A stretch of 64,000 nt of DNA, taken from assembly GCF_033115175.1 (NCBI RefSeq), contig NC_084827.1:24980001-25044000 (forward strand). Direction: 5' to 3'. The notes under the pieces are model-generated. The model had not been told where the DNA came from. It saw only the letters and a program-made list of their open reading frames with translations, and ran no database searches. Positions 23,901 through 38,900 of this stretch are shown piece by piece (position 1 is the stretch's first letter; each line of letters begins with the position of its first letter). Made by a program: the position numbers and the translations under genes. The DNA comes from Lepus europaeus. Taxonomy: Eukaryota > Chordata > Mammalia > Lagomorpha > Leporidae.

Positions 23901-26900
23901 GAACATGTAACAAGTCATTCAATGATGAATGCTTTATTTGATTTTTACATAAAACATGATGAGTATAGAGGGAGGGGAAAGTATTTGCTGAGGGAATCAG
24001 GCATAACTTGGTCAAGAGCATGACATCTGAAATACTTACATGAAGTTTGCAGAGTTTGCCATGATATCCCACCAGAACCAACCCCACCAGTAAAGATGAG
24101 AATGGTATGTTGGGGATCTGCTAGTTATTTGGCTGCTCTCTTCCTGATGCATATTGCATTAAAAGCCAGATGTGAGTATAAAAGAACTGATTTGCCTTGG
24201 ACCAAGAAAGAGCTGAGGCTTTGAAGAGTTCAAATCTTATTTTTATCAAATAGGAACTAACTGCAGTTATTTTTTTTTTTAAGCATGAATCTGTTTATTA
24301 AAAGATAATTGGTAGGGTCAGCGTTGCGGTGTAGCAGGGTTAAGCTTTCCGCCTGTGACGTTGACATCCCATATGAATGCCAGTTGAAGTCCTGGCTGCT
24401 CCACTTCTGATCCAGTACCCTGCTAGTGTATCTGGGGAATCAGAAGAAGATGGCCCAAGTGCTTGTCCCCTGTACTCACATGGGAGACCTGGAAGATCTT
24501 GGCTTCAGCCTGGCCCAACCCTGGCCATTGCAGCCATTTGGAGAGTGAACCAGTGGATGGAAGATCTTTTTCACTCTCTCACTCTCACTCTCGAACTCTG
24601 CCTTTCAGATAAACAAAAAATAAATAAATCTTTAGGGAAAAAAAAAGCATAATTAGCAAGAAGAATTCATGAAGGAAAATAAAATAGGAGCAGAGTATCT
24701 TGTTAGGAGCTATTCCAGTACTTTAGGCCAAAGCAAGGTAAATATTTTGATATATTTTTACCATTATATAGCATAGCATATACATATATGAAAAACTGTC
24801 ATTTCTCACTGACACTTATGATTTCTGGAGTGTGAGAATAAATGCGGTATATACTTTATTATTATTATTTTTTTTGACAGATAAGAGTTAGACAGTGAGA
24901 GAGCGACAGAGAGAAAGGTCCTCCTTCTGTTGGTTCACCCACCAAAATGGCCGCCACGGCTGGAACTATGCCGATCCAAAGCCAGGAGCCAGGTGCTTCC
25001 TCCTGGTCTCCCATGCGGGTGCAGGGGCCCAAGCACTTGGGCCATCCTCCACTGACCTCCCGGGGCCACAGCAGATAGCTGGACTGGAAGAGGAGCAACT
25101 GGGACTAGAACCCGGTGCCTGCATGGGATGCTGGCGCCGCAGGCGGAGGATTAACCAAGTGAGCCACAGCTCTGGCCCCTAAGAAGTATATTATTAAGAT
25201 TCTTTTTGCACAGTTGATAGAAACTACTTTTGACTGGATGAAGCAAAAAGGAATCTGTTGGCTACTAAAGAATCCCATGGAATCCAAATGGGAATTGAAC
25301 AACAAAACTTTAGGAACTGCAAGAGGCTGAGAAGCTCTGAGAAAAACAGCAGGAGTTGGTGGAACTTTTAGGCTCCTCCTCTCTCATCCCATCAGTCCTG
25401 TGTATCAGTTTGGAATTCTAAATTCCTGGGAGAGGACCTTAATTTACAACACAACACAAGTTATCACAACACAAGTTAATTTGTCAACACAAGTGCTTGT
25501 TCCTAGAGACAGAGACAATGAGTGTCTAACTTTGGAATTATCCAGTAGCCGCATAGTAGGTTTGTGAACAGTATACAAGCTCCTGAAAATTCTGTTAAGA
25601 TACAGGATATGACTATTAAGATGAATTATCACTGAACTAAACCTGCTTCAGATGCCCTTGTTCAAAGTATTTTACTGCACTGAAGTGCATTTTTAATACA
25701 ACTCCAATCCCAGATTTGTAGACAGTAAAGTTGTGGGGGTATCTTTCTTGTTTTTGAAAATTTGCAGACACTAGTCTCCTAATTGTTACTGTAAACTAGT
25801 AGTAGAGCTTTAACATGATCTTGTTAACAATATAGCAACTGATAAATCTGATAATATTAATTTAATAAGTACAAACAATGCCAAGCAATATTCTAAGCAA
25901 ACTTTGTATATATTATTTCCTTTAATAGCCCCACATTGAAGGGATTGTTTGGAGCAATTTACATGAGGTTAGGAATATTATCCCCATTTTGCAGATGAGA
26001 AAACATGGATAAGGTAGTTAGGCAATTGCTTAACATCATATAAGCTAATAAGTGGTTGAATCTACCCTACTAGAGTCTGTGCTTTCAATCACCACACTAT
26101 TCTCCCTGGGACATCATTGATTCTCTCTTTTGACCTTGTACCCAGTTATAATTCAGGCTCCCTTAGTGTTCCCAGAGCACTTTTATCCCTGCTTTCATTT
26201 TGGAACTTATATTTTCCTTTGTTAAAGTTGCTTACTCCTTAAATACATGGACCAACTCTTAGTTTCCTATTGTCCACATAAAATAAATATTTACCAAACT
26301 GAATTAGTCCCATGTACATATTTAGTTTCTGTGTTATCTAGATCCTTTGTGAATAATATGATTTTGTTACTTTTTTTTATTGTGCACATTCCTTTGCATA
26401 ATGATCTCAAGTCAGACCTTCCCTTGTCCTTACAAATTCCATACCGCATCTTTTTTTAATTAGTTTATGTTTTTAAAAGGTAGAATTACAGAGAAAGGAA
26501 GAGAAGACTGGGAGGGATCTTGCATCTGCAAGTTCACTCCCCAAATGGCTGCAACAGGCTTGGCCAAAGGCAGAAGTTAGGAACTCCATTAGAGTCTCCC
26601 ATGTTGGGTGCAGGGGCCCAAAGAAATGGGATAAGTGCCACTGTGCCAAAATTTTCTCTTTCTTCCTTTAAGCCTCTGTAGCAACAATATGTCACTCAGC
26701 AGTGCTCACTTTTAATTTTTAATAGGAAGACATAAAAGCCAATCAGAATTCTTCCTGAGTTACTGTTACTAGGTCAGAAAGATGTGTTTTTTGTGTGTGT
26801 TTTGTTCCAGACTTACATGATAATTTGACTTAAATCAGCCTTCTTATTTTGTGTGTGTATTTGTCAAAGATTTAATTTTGGGTAAACTAGAATATTCACA

Positions 26901-29900
26901 TGACTTAAAAGTAACAAAACATGGAAAGGAAGTGTAAAGCTTATCTTCTGCTCATCCTATATTTGCACAGTCATTCCTTCTCTGACAAAACTTAGGGGTA
27001 CACACAGAAGCTCCAAACAATAGGAACTATAACTACTTTCTCTTTTCAGACAGTTCTGTGCTTAGTTAAGCAAATACAAGTTATTCTGGTTCCTGCTATT
27101 GTGTACAAATGTTAGCATACACAACTTCCTTTTATAGCCTTGATTTTTTTCCCATGTAATGATGTATCTTGTCAATTTTTCTTTATATCATTTTCATTTT
27201 TTTAAGCAGCAATATGGTATCCTGTTGTATAGCTCAACTGCAGTATATTTAACAAGCAAAGTGGGTGTTTTTCTTGATAATCTAGAAGATTCCAGGTGTC
27301 TGAGTAATTTTCGATAATCTTAAGGTTCTGAAGATTTGAATTAAGTGTAAAATTTGAAATTTTTACAATTTTGATAGAAGTCTTTCTCAAATGTGCTGTT
27401 ACTTTACCTGATTGAGTTCAACATAACTTTTTTTTTTAACTCTTAGAGGATGAACTAGATGGTCTGTGTGAGCATTTTTGGTACTATCTGTTATAGTGTG
27501 CTGCATTTCCTGGCTTTAGAATCTTTGTTACTATAAGACGCAGATTGTCTTATCCTATTGCATTATCTGAGTTTGTTCATTTCTGACTCTGTTAAGACTT
27601 TGAGTCAAGGAAGCTTGGCTTATCAGGGTTGTTGCTAGCCAATTATGGCTCTTTATTTCATACTGGATATTACATTATCTTTGATTTTGTAATACTTGTC
27701 TGACCTCCTAATTGTCAGAAACTTTTAGTGTTTTGTAGATTTGCTACTGGCTCACATAAACAATATGATTTGAATGATGCCCATATTTTCTAAGAATGTG
27801 GAATAGACTGTGGAGGATTTTTAGCAGCTCTGCTGTTGAGGATGCATTTAATTGGGCATCTTTTCAAGAGAATTATTAATATCTGTTCCTCCTAGTGTGA
27901 AAACCATTATAATATCTATATCAGATTTCTGCTGTTCAAAATACCCCCTTCCATGAAATTACTTTAATTTCTCAGCATTTTTTTTTAATAGCTTATTAAC
28001 TGTGAATTTTATCGGTATTATTTAGTGTTTCCTCTCTACTAAAAAATGTTTAACACGGTCATTTGTGTAGTCTGAAAGGGCCTAGTCACATAACCAGTTC
28101 ACTGAGTTACTGAAGAGAATCTTGTTGGCAGGGTCCAGTGATAGGAGGAACTGCTGTTTCCTTCTGATTTCTGATGATTGAAGCTGAGCAAACAGGCAAG
28201 CTTATCTTGCTTATCCTCATAAATGTTCAGATATGTAGGTTAAGTGTTAACACTCTCTGTGTGTTTTAACAATTCTACAGTTGCTTACCATATGTCTGGC
28301 ATAGTGCTAGAAGAATATAGAAATAAGACAGGATCCTGTCTTCAGGAAAATGACAATCTGGTGTGGAAACGTCAGTGAACCGATTATAATGCAGTAACTG
28401 CTATAATGAGTATACCTAAGCACTGGGAATTCTGTGGCTAGGCCTTTGTTCCTAAGGGAAAGTGGGATCAGGGAGCCAGGGGCTGGGCCCCATGGTGATA
28501 TTTATACAGAAGGTTGAAAGATGAGCAGAGTTGGCTACATAAAAGGAGGATGACAAAGAGTCTCACTTTTGGGAGCATAAAGTTGAAGTGGAGGATCAAG
28601 ATTTGAGAGAGGACAGTGACTTCTGAGGCAGTTTTGGGTATCCTCAGCATGTAATGTGATGAAAATTAGGCTATGCAGATTGTTTCCCTCATCTTTTTGT
28701 TAATATTTTGCAATGATCAGAGTAGAGAGTACTTCAGAAAGTTCATGGAAATTTGAAAAGATAAGTTTTTTTTGATGCAAAAATTTTTGAAATCCATGCC
28801 CTTTTTTTCCCCCATAAGACACGTTTCATGAATTTTTGGAATACTGCTCTATTACATTAGTTTCAGAAAAAATCACCCTCCACTCCCATTCCTCCTCCTT
28901 TCCCATGTTGTCAGGACTTCAGTCTCAGATGGTCATGTTAAACTTTGGTAAGCTGACACGGAAAGACCTCCTTTATAACTTCTTTCCTTAAAAATCCAAA
29001 TCCAGGGGCCCCACATGTGTTGTGGGCATCCCATATGGACACCAATTCCTGTCCTGGCTGCTCCACTCCTGATCCAGCTCCATGTTGGTGTTCCTGGGAG
29101 GGCAGTGGAGGATGGCTCAAGTGCTTGAGCCTCTCTCCACCCCAGTGGGAGACCCAGATAAAGCTGGCTCCTGGCTTCAGTCCAGCCCAGACGTAGCATT
29201 GGGACCATTTTGGGGAGGGAACTGGTAGATGAAAGAACTCTCTCTCCCTAACTCCCTTTCTCTCCCCACCTCTCTCTCCCTCTTCCTCTCTCTCCTTCTC
29301 TCATAATTTTGCCTTTCAAGTGAATAAATAAATGTTTTTTTTTTTTTTTTTAAAAAGATCCAAACCCAAGTTTCAGGTTTTACCATAATCCAGTTGATTT
29401 TATGAAAGAGAAAAGGAGACAGAAGAAGAATTCCTTTTAGGCAGGTCCACTTGAGCTACAGGGAAGAGAGAAGCAGAAGAGAACAAGCCATGCCTGTGAG
29501 TTGCCCTTTTAACAGTGTCCACACCTGTTTGCCAATATGACCCAGTCTGTTATGATATCATTATCCCTCTCACCATTATCTGTAAATGACAATCCTCAAA
29601 GTAGAAAATTAAGGAGAATACAGTAAGCCTTGTCATTTGAAGTTTTAGCATCTATAATTTTGATTGCTTGCAGGTAATGCTAAAAGTCTTTGCCACATTG
29701 TAATTTACACTTTTCTGGATGTATGAATTTAAAACATACAAGATTGGTATAGTTATGAGTGACTTAGCCTAGTGTACTTTCCAGCTCATCCTTCACTTTG
29801 GCTGTTGTATATACAGTCAGGTGATTTTTAAAATGGCTTTTGAAAGAGAATGTGTGATTGTAGTAAATGTCAGGTCTAAAACTTTTATGATTTGTAATTA

Positions 29901-32900
29901 AAATTTTTAATAATTTTATTGGTTAAACACACAACTAGGGGTGGGCATCATATTGCAGTGGGTTATTCTGCTTGGGACACCTACATCCCATATCACAGTG
30001 AATGGTTGGAGTCCTGGCTGCTAGCTTTTGATACAGCTTTATGCTAAAGTATCCTGGGAGGCAGCAGATGATGGCTAAAGTGCTTGTGCCCCTCCCATCT
30101 ACATGGCAGACTGAATGGAGTCTCTGGGTCCAGAGTTGGGCCTGGTCTGGCCTAGTTGTTGGTGAACATTTGGGGAGTGAATGAGGCAGTGGATAGGTGA
30201 GCTTTCTGTCTGTCTCTGCCTGTCTGTCTCTCTCTGTCACTCTTCCTTTCAAATCAGTAAATCTTTTTTGAAAAAAATATACTTATGTCCATAATAAATG
30301 GAATGGAGGAAGAAGTTAAAGGTACCTATTATTGGTCATATGTTTTCCTGTATACTAAAGCAGTCCCCTGTATTTGTTATATGTTGCTGCAAACAAACTG
30401 CCTCATGACTAGTAACTCAAAGAACTGTCAGGTTATTTCTCATGATTCTCTGGAATGACTGGGTGATTGGTCTTCTGGTGCCACTGAGGCTTATGCATAC
30501 AGTTGGATTTGGCTGGCAGGCCTAATGAGGGGCTGGACTTAGGAGAGGTGTAATGGATTGGGCCTTGCTTTTATATATGGTCTTTCATCCTAGTTTTAAG
30601 GGCAATATATCCAAGAGGGCAGTCCAAAATGTACATATACTTTTCAGACTTCTTTCATTTCCTGGTGTGCTTTTGGCCAAAACAAGTCCTGTGGACATCC
30701 AAAGGCCATAGGGGAAGAGAGTATCTTCTAAGAACTTGGGTGTTGAGAGCTATCAAGGGCAATTACCGAGTGATACACCATTGTACCAACATCCGCAGTC
30801 AAGGTTTCCTAGCTGTATGTGACCATTCATCTCCCTGAAGCACAGAGTTCATGTTTATTACTTTAGTATTAAGTTTGCAATTTCATGACATGTCTATCTT
30901 CTGTTTCTTATCCCCTGCCCTATGCAGATCCTCAGGCTTTGCCAGCACTTTCCCATGGTAGGGATTTTGTTGTCTTGTCTACATAGAATACTGTTTCCTC
31001 CCCATTTCCCCCACTTTGTTCACGTGACTCTTGCTTTTCATCCTTCAGATAAATGCTACTTGTGGGAAGCCTTTTTTTAGATTTATTTATTTATTTGTAG
31101 GACAGAGAGGCAGGGGCACAGAGAGAGAGAGCGAGCAAGCAAGAGAGAGAGAGGTCTTCCATCCATTGGTTCACTCCCTAGACGGCTGCAACAGCCGGAG
31201 CTGGGCCAACCCGGAGCCAGGAGCTTCCTCCAGGTCTCTCACGTGGGTGAAGTGGCCCAAGGACATGGGCCATCTGCTGCTGCTTTCCCAGGCCATAGCA
31301 GAGAGCTGGATTGAAAGTGAAGCAGCCAGGACTTGAACTAGCACCCATATTGATGCCAGTGCTGTTAGTAAAATGGGGCCATCTTATCTGTGGCGCCATC
31401 TGTGCCCCAGATACCATCTTAGGCTCTGGCCCCAGTGGCCACCTTGCACAGTAAGTTTCATTCCTTAACCCCATGTCCCAACCACAGGTGTCAGCTCCAC
31501 CCCCACCCAATGGGATTTGCTGTTCCTACTTCCCTGCCTCCCCCCCCCCCCCACAAAATATAACAGGACTTGCTTCCAGCACACATGCCCTCTCACTCTC
31601 CTGATTCCTCTCTTGCTTAGTCTCTCACCCCCCACATCCCCCACCCCACCCCGCCGCCGTTGGGATTCCCTCACTTGACAATAAACCTTTCCCTTAACTC
31701 CAGTGTTTGTGTTTCTTGGCGGCCTTACAGGCACCGTAGAGGGAGGCTTTACCCACTGCACCACAGCGCCAGCCCCGGGAAGCCTTTCTACACCAGCTGT
31801 ATTTTGTTTTCCTTGTGTACCAAATTTTTCCTTAGTAGCATTTGTAGTTGTTATTAATGCCTGTCTTCCTATTAGGCTGGGTTTTTACAGGGCCCACATC
31901 TGACTAATTTATTTTTGCGCTCAATCCCGCTTTCATTTCTACCCTGACCCACATTTATCACAATGTCTTGTACATAGTAGTTACCTAATAAATTCTTGGT
32001 AACTGGATATGTCTACTACTGCAGTTTTCATAAATAGCTACTAAGACCTAAAAAAGACCATGTTTGGTCCCTAAGACAGCAGCTGTTTTTATTTGGCTCC
32101 CTTTTTCTTCATTTTGTTATTCTGTTGGTTACTTTTTGCTTTTGTACTCTTCCTGCCTCCTCATGCATTCCTCCAACCTTGAATTAAAAACAAGTAAGCA
32201 AAAACTGTTTCTTGTGAAGGAAGTCTTCTTTCTTTGATGTAATCTTTTTAAGTTGCTACCATTTTCTTTTCTCTCTGCTTCTCCAGTTTCCTGATTGTAG
32301 AAGTTACCAGGTGATAATATCCAGTCCATCCAGAATGATTTTTTGTTTTGTTTTCCTGGAAAGTTTTTCACTGGTACTCATCACTTTGGAATTGCTTGTC
32401 ACTATCAGACGCATTGCTTTTATTTTTAAAATTAGTAGTTTCAGTATTAGATTTACGAAGTCAGCATATAACCAGGTGTTTTCAAACTTTAATTATTTAG
32501 AAGATAGTTCCTTGGGATCATGGCATAATTAAATAATTACAAGATTTCAACCAACTTCTTTGTATTTCTTTTATATTATATAAATTTTCATATTCAGGGT
32601 AGTAGATTATTTCATGTGAATATTATTCATCAGGGCATCTAAAAACATATTTAAAGCTTCCCTGTATATAATAAGAAACTTAAGATGGATTTCCCCAGAT
32701 TAGTTTTTAGATATTTGGGACCAAATACACACATAATACATCCATACATATATACAAAAGTTGAAGTATTTGTCTATTAATCTCGGCCAATGTGATCATA
32801 GAAAAGACTTGGTTTTATTCAATGATTTGATTTTTCCCCTCCGTCAGTTTATTTTGCCTATTTGTTGAAAAAATCTTTATTTAACAACACTATGTTAGAT

Positions 32901-35900
32901 TATTAGAGTACTAATTGTTGTGTACAGTTATTCTACTTATCTTAGTATTTGTTGTAGGTAGTTGATTGTTGAAAGCAAGGATCTGTGAGTCCTGGTATTT
33001 TCTTTCCCCTGTCATTAACTGATTTTGTAATTAGAGAAACACCTATTTTCCTGATTTAAAATTCTTACTCTGATATGTTATACAAAGGGTCTTCAAAAGG
33101 TTTGTGGGTGAAATGGAATTAAAAGATAAGATTTTTTAAAAAAGCATTTCTTAATGTAAGCACTGTCAAATTTACAACACTTTTGTAAGCAGCAATATCA
33201 GGCATTTGATCCATCCCTTAGAACTGAGGGTGTTGGAAATTTAAGCACAGCGGTGCAGTATTGTACATTTTTAACTGAAGAAAGATGGGTGCTCTTTAAG
33301 GATATTTTAAGATTAGGAACCAAAAAGAAGTCAGAAAGAGCCAGTTCAAGACTGTAATGTGGGTGCCTAATGCTCTTCCCTCACAACTCTTAGAAAATTG
33401 ACATTGTTTAAGAGAGGAATTAGCAGGAGCATTCTTGTGATGGAGAGGAACTCTGTGGGAAGCTTTCTGAGTGTCATTGTGCTAAAGCTGGCTACCTTTG
33501 TTGAAACATTCTCCTAATAAGCATGTTATCATTCTTTGCCTTGTGAGAAAATCAGCAATGTATAATGCCTGAGAATTGGAGGGAAAAAAAAAAACTATTG
33601 GTAGCAGTTTTGGCCATGAACAGTCTGCTTTTCCTTTGTACTACTTTCACTCACCTCTTGATAACCATTACTATGATCATACTTTGTCTGTAGGCTTATA
33701 CTGGAAAATCCACATTTCCTCTCCTATTAACAATTCCTTGAAGAAATGATTCAGGATCTTGATCCCACTTATTTAAAATATTCATTGAAAGTTCTGTTCT
33801 TATGTACAAAGCTGATCTGGATGTAACAGTATTGATACTCAGGGAGCAGAAAGTTTTATCCACTTAAGTGTTCAGTCAGAATTATGTAAGTGGGGTCATT
33901 TGAGTTGCTATGGTGTGGGCCATTGTTTCTGCTGTTTTGATAGTCCTCTACAATTAGGACACAAACAAGATGGGTTTTTTTTCCTCACAGATTGATTGAA
34001 TGGTCTGCTGCTGTAGACTTCATCTTAAACATCACCTTGTTCCTTCTTAAAACAAGTTATTCATGTGTAGACTCTGATTTCTTTGGGCCATCATCCTCCT
34101 TAACCTTTTGTAAAGTGTCAGCAATACCACTATTCTCCCACCAAAGACTCACCATAATCTGGCAGGATGTGGTGCTGCGAGCAGAGGTTTAACCCCCTGT
34201 GCCACTGCACTTACCCCGTAGATTTCCCTTTCTAAGCACTTGTCCTCAGGGTATTTTTCATTAATATTGTCTTGATTGTGAAAGGCAAAAAGTAATGGAC
34301 TTGATTAGCTGCAATTACTTTAAGGAATGGAAGGAATGTTTTTAAAAACTTAATTAAGCCACTGTCAGTCTAAAATTTAAGGGATAGTTGCTGTTTTTAT
34401 ATTGTCTAGTGTTTATATGTTTAATGTTATGTTTGAAAGCTACCTTTGAGGGGCCGGTGCCATGGCTCACTTGGTTAATCCTCCGCCTGCGGCGCCGGCA
34501 TCCCACTTGGGTGCTGGGTTCTAATCCTGGTTGCTGCTCTTCCAGTCCGGCTCTCTGCTGTGGCCTGGGAGGGCAGTGGAGGATGGCCCAAGTGCTTGGG
34601 CACCCACGTGGGAGACCAGGAGGAAGCAGCACCGGCCGTGGCGGCCATTTGGGGAGTGAACCAACGGAAGGATGACCTTTCACTCTGTCTCTCTCTATGT
34701 CTATAACTCTACCTATCAAATAAAAAAAAAGAAAATGAAGAAAGCCACCTTTGTATTGACTGTAATTTTTCTGAGCCATTCAAAAAAGGCTTTATAATGT
34801 ACAATGATATGTCATTTATATACTTAGGAGTTTAAGGTAAGAAGAAGTGAGATAGGTACACCTACACATGTAAGATTGTAACACATTTTGGAAAATTATA
34901 TCTATGGAAGATTATAGAATATTTTTAGTGAATGTATTTTTTGAAATTTTACCATTTAAAACATTATTTTCATTTTATTTGAAAGGCAGAGAGACCCAGA
35001 GAAATCTTCCATTCCCAGGTTTGCTATCCAAATGCCTGCAATTGCCAGATCTGGGCCAGGCTGAAGCCAGGAGCCTAGAGCTTCATCAGGGTCTCCTATA
35101 TGGGTGGCAGGGACCAAAGTATTTGCATCAATTTGCTGCTTCCCAAGATGCACATTAACAGGAAGATAGATAGGAATTGAAGGAGCTGGAGATTGAACCA
35201 GGCACTGCAGTGGAATGCAGGTGTTCAAGGGGCAATTTAACTTTTAAGCCGAATGCCCACCCCATATTTATTTAAGATTTTGTTGTTGTTGTTTTAATTT
35301 TTATTTGCTTACTTGAGAGACAGAACCAATCTTATTAATCCCCTGATGCCCACAACAGTGGGTCAGGAATAGTATCAAAGTAAAAGGGCTGTAATTTAAA
35401 TGAAAACTTGATTTCTTCAGCCTTCTGTTTGATCATCTCTATGTGAAATCCCTTTTTTCTGAAGTTTTGTGTGCTATAGCTTTGTGGAATAGGAAGTTTA
35501 TGGAGTTGTCAGCCTCAGATTGTACACTTCTAAAAACACACAGATAAATTTCAAACAAGCCAAAGGTATACCCACATTATATAGTCTCCTTTAAATCCAG
35601 TGCACTAGTATATTTTTCATGTTTCTGAATTATCTTCATAATTTTTCATTGGTCTTTTTGTGGAAAATTTCCTGCTGATTTGTGGCCTGCTCATAACCAC
35701 CATGTATAAAGTTCAAAGATGAATTTGGTCTGTAAAAGTTAAAAAGCTAACATTGAGCACAGTTACCTGGAAAAATTATTGGGAACTTTTGATTCCTAAT
35801 AGTGATGATCTGGCATTTCAAGCTTTGAAACGGTTAGAACCTACGTGTATACAATAGTTCATTGCTGTCCTTTTATCAAAGGAGGGCAGTATCCAGGCAT

Positions 35901-38900
35901 TATCAAGTAAATCCAAAACAGTGTATCCTTAAAGTTTAATGTAGTCTTTTTTTATTATAGTGTCCAAATTCCATTGAACTAAAGTACCATAATTATTTAG
36001 TCAATTTTTATATTTCACTAAGTAAGTTGTTTTTATTAAAAATGAAATATTTTAGTTACATTAAGGATATACATTTTTCATTATCTAAGTTATTAAATTC
36101 CAGTTTAGGAATGAAATTTCTGAATCAGAACACATAATTATTGCTTTCTGAAGATTTGTAAATGCTATCTTAGAATATGTGTGTTTCACTTTTTAAAAAC
36201 AATTAAATATTTATATTCTGTATTTTAATGTAAAAAGAAAACCTAGTTTAGGACAAAAATTGGTATGTTTTAGTGTTTTATAGACTCATAAGATAGATGA
36301 CAACATAGTATTTTTTTTAAGATTTTTATTTATTTATTTGAGAGGTAGAGTTACAGACAGTGAGAGGAAGAGAGAGAGAGAAAGGTCTTCCTTCTGTTGG
36401 TTCACTCCCCAGATGGCCGCAATGGCCAGAGCTGCGCCTATCCGAAGCCAGGAGCCAGGTGCTTCTTCTCAGTCTCCCATGCGGGTGCAGGAGCCCAAGG
36501 ACTTGAACCATCTTCTACTGCTTTCCCAGATCATAGCAGAGAGCTGGATCGGAAGAGGAACAGCCGGAACTAGAACCCAGCGCCCCATATGGGATGCTGG
36601 CACTACAGGCAGAGGATTAACCTACTGTGCCACAGTGCTAACCCCCCAACATAGTATCATTAATGGAATACCTTAATGTCCTAAAATTGCATGTGATGAG
36701 GTAGTGCATCTAAAAGCATTCTAGTTAGCTCCTATCCTTGGGAAAATTGAGACAGGAGGCACTCAGGTCATTTTTTTCATACTCTCATTGTAGCTTTCAA
36801 TTGTGTGGCCACTAGTGCAAGTCACTTAGAATCCTTTTTCTTTCCATTTTACTGTTTAGAAAATGAGATATTAAAATCTATCTTCCAGGTGAAATATTTG
36901 AAGTATCTAGCACCATAAAGGGTAATCACCAATCCTGCTTTCAAGTTCTGCTTTGTACCTTTGCTACAAAGTATTTAATTGGTTTGTGGATGCCAACCTT
37001 TACTAACAATTGTTTATTAGTAAACAATTACATTGTTTAAATTATTAAACAACTACATTGTTTAAATATTCTCTTTATTGGGAAGCAGTATAAAACAGCG
37101 TAAGAATACAGAATCTAAAGTCATAAATTGCTTGGAATTTTTTCAGCTGATGATTCTGGGCAAATTGCTTATGCTCTGTAGCAGTGGTTCTTAAGTATAA
37201 AATGAAGTGATGATAGTAATAAAAATTAAATGATGTTGTATTCCTGACACATCTAAAGATCAATAAATGTTAGTTTTACTAATCATTGTTATAAAGTTGT
37301 TGTATTAGTTATTAATCATTGTATAAATAACTTTAGAATAATTTTAAAAATTACTTCAAAAGCTAGTGGCTTAAAATAACATTGACTGTTTATATATCGC
37401 CTTGTTTCTGTGGGTCAGGAATTCAGGAGCAGTGAAGCTTGGTGGTCCTGACGCACTTTCTCTCAAGGGGCTGCAGTTAAGATGGCAACAAGCTCTGTGA
37501 TCATCGGTCTGTTTTTTTTAACCTAACGGCTATAAATTTTGTTTTGCAGACAATGTCTTCAGCAGTGGTACAGTTATATGCTGCAGATCGGAACTGTATG
37601 TGGTCAAAGAAATGCAGTGGGGTTGCTTGTCTAGTTAAGGACAATCCACAGAGATCTTATTTTTTAAGAATATTTGACATTAAGGTAAGTTCTGTTTTAC
37701 TTTATCTTTAAACTGTAGGTTTAGATTAGATTAGATGGTCGGACTCAAGTATAATTTAATATGGGTTTATGGAATCTGTATGTAATAATTAAATTATATT
37801 TAAACTCATTAGAAGGGTGAAGCTTGGTTTTAGTTACTGATAAATGGATATTGTGACCAAATGGGAACATGTCCTAACCCATATGAATACTATATTCCCT
37901 CTATCCTCAGCTTTGCTTTCTGTGGTTTCAATTAATCATGATCCAAAAATGTTAAATGGAGAATTCCTGAATAAACTATTCATGAATTTTAATTAACTCT
38001 GTTACAGTATATTGTTACAATTGTTGTGTTTTATTAGCAATTGTTAATCTCTCACTATGTCTAATTTATGATTTAAATTTGCCATAGGTATATATGTATG
38101 GAGAAAAATGTAGCATATAGAGGATTCTGAATATCTTGGAACACAACCCCCACAGGAAGGGAATACTGCAGTTCACCATTTTATTTTTCCACAGCCACCA
38201 CATTTTGAAGCTACTTTTTAAAAAATTTTGCATTTGAGTCTTGAGCTTTCCCAACATTTTTCTTTTTCTTATGATAGTTACTGTTTCATCTTGTCCATTA
38301 TAGAGTAGCATACATAGTCCTCTCATGGAATAACAAAAGAATATTTTAGCTTGGTATATATTATTATTTACTTCAGCCTAGCTTTAAAACATTACATAAT
38401 ATCTATAAACATGTATTACTGATTTTCCCTTATATTATTTCTCATCATAGGTATATTCAGATTTTTACAGCTCTGTATTCATTCTCAATCATAAATCCAC
38501 TTTGTCATAGATTAGATGCTCTTTACCAGGTGTTTATCTCTTGTAGTGGCCATACAAGAAATTATTGTTTTGGATAAGATCAGGTGTCAATTACTTCTTT
38601 AAAAACCTTTGTTTTTTCTTTTTGAAAGAATGGTTTTGTTAACAACAGAGATTTTTCTATATTATTACTTTTTTTTAATGTGCACTTATTTATTTGAAAG
38701 GCAGAGTGACAGAGAGAGAATCTTCCATCTACTGATTAACTCCCTAAATGACCACAGTTGCCAGGCCTGGGCCAGGCTGAAGCTGGAGCCAGGATTTCTA
38801 TCATGGTTTTTGCACATGGGTGTCAGGCCCAAGTACTTTGGCAGCCTTCCACTGCCTTCCCTAAGTGCATTAGCAGGAAGCTGAATCAGAAGTATAGCAG

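Larger units (their letters stand above)
683..37549 (+). other. WASL: WASL intron 1 (36,867 bp)
   Basis: Donor GTCAGT, acceptor TTTTGCAG. Holds most of the repeats in the window. The first ~350 bp are still CpG-island sequence. No coding exon of another gene was recognised on either strand. Confidence 0.9.
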
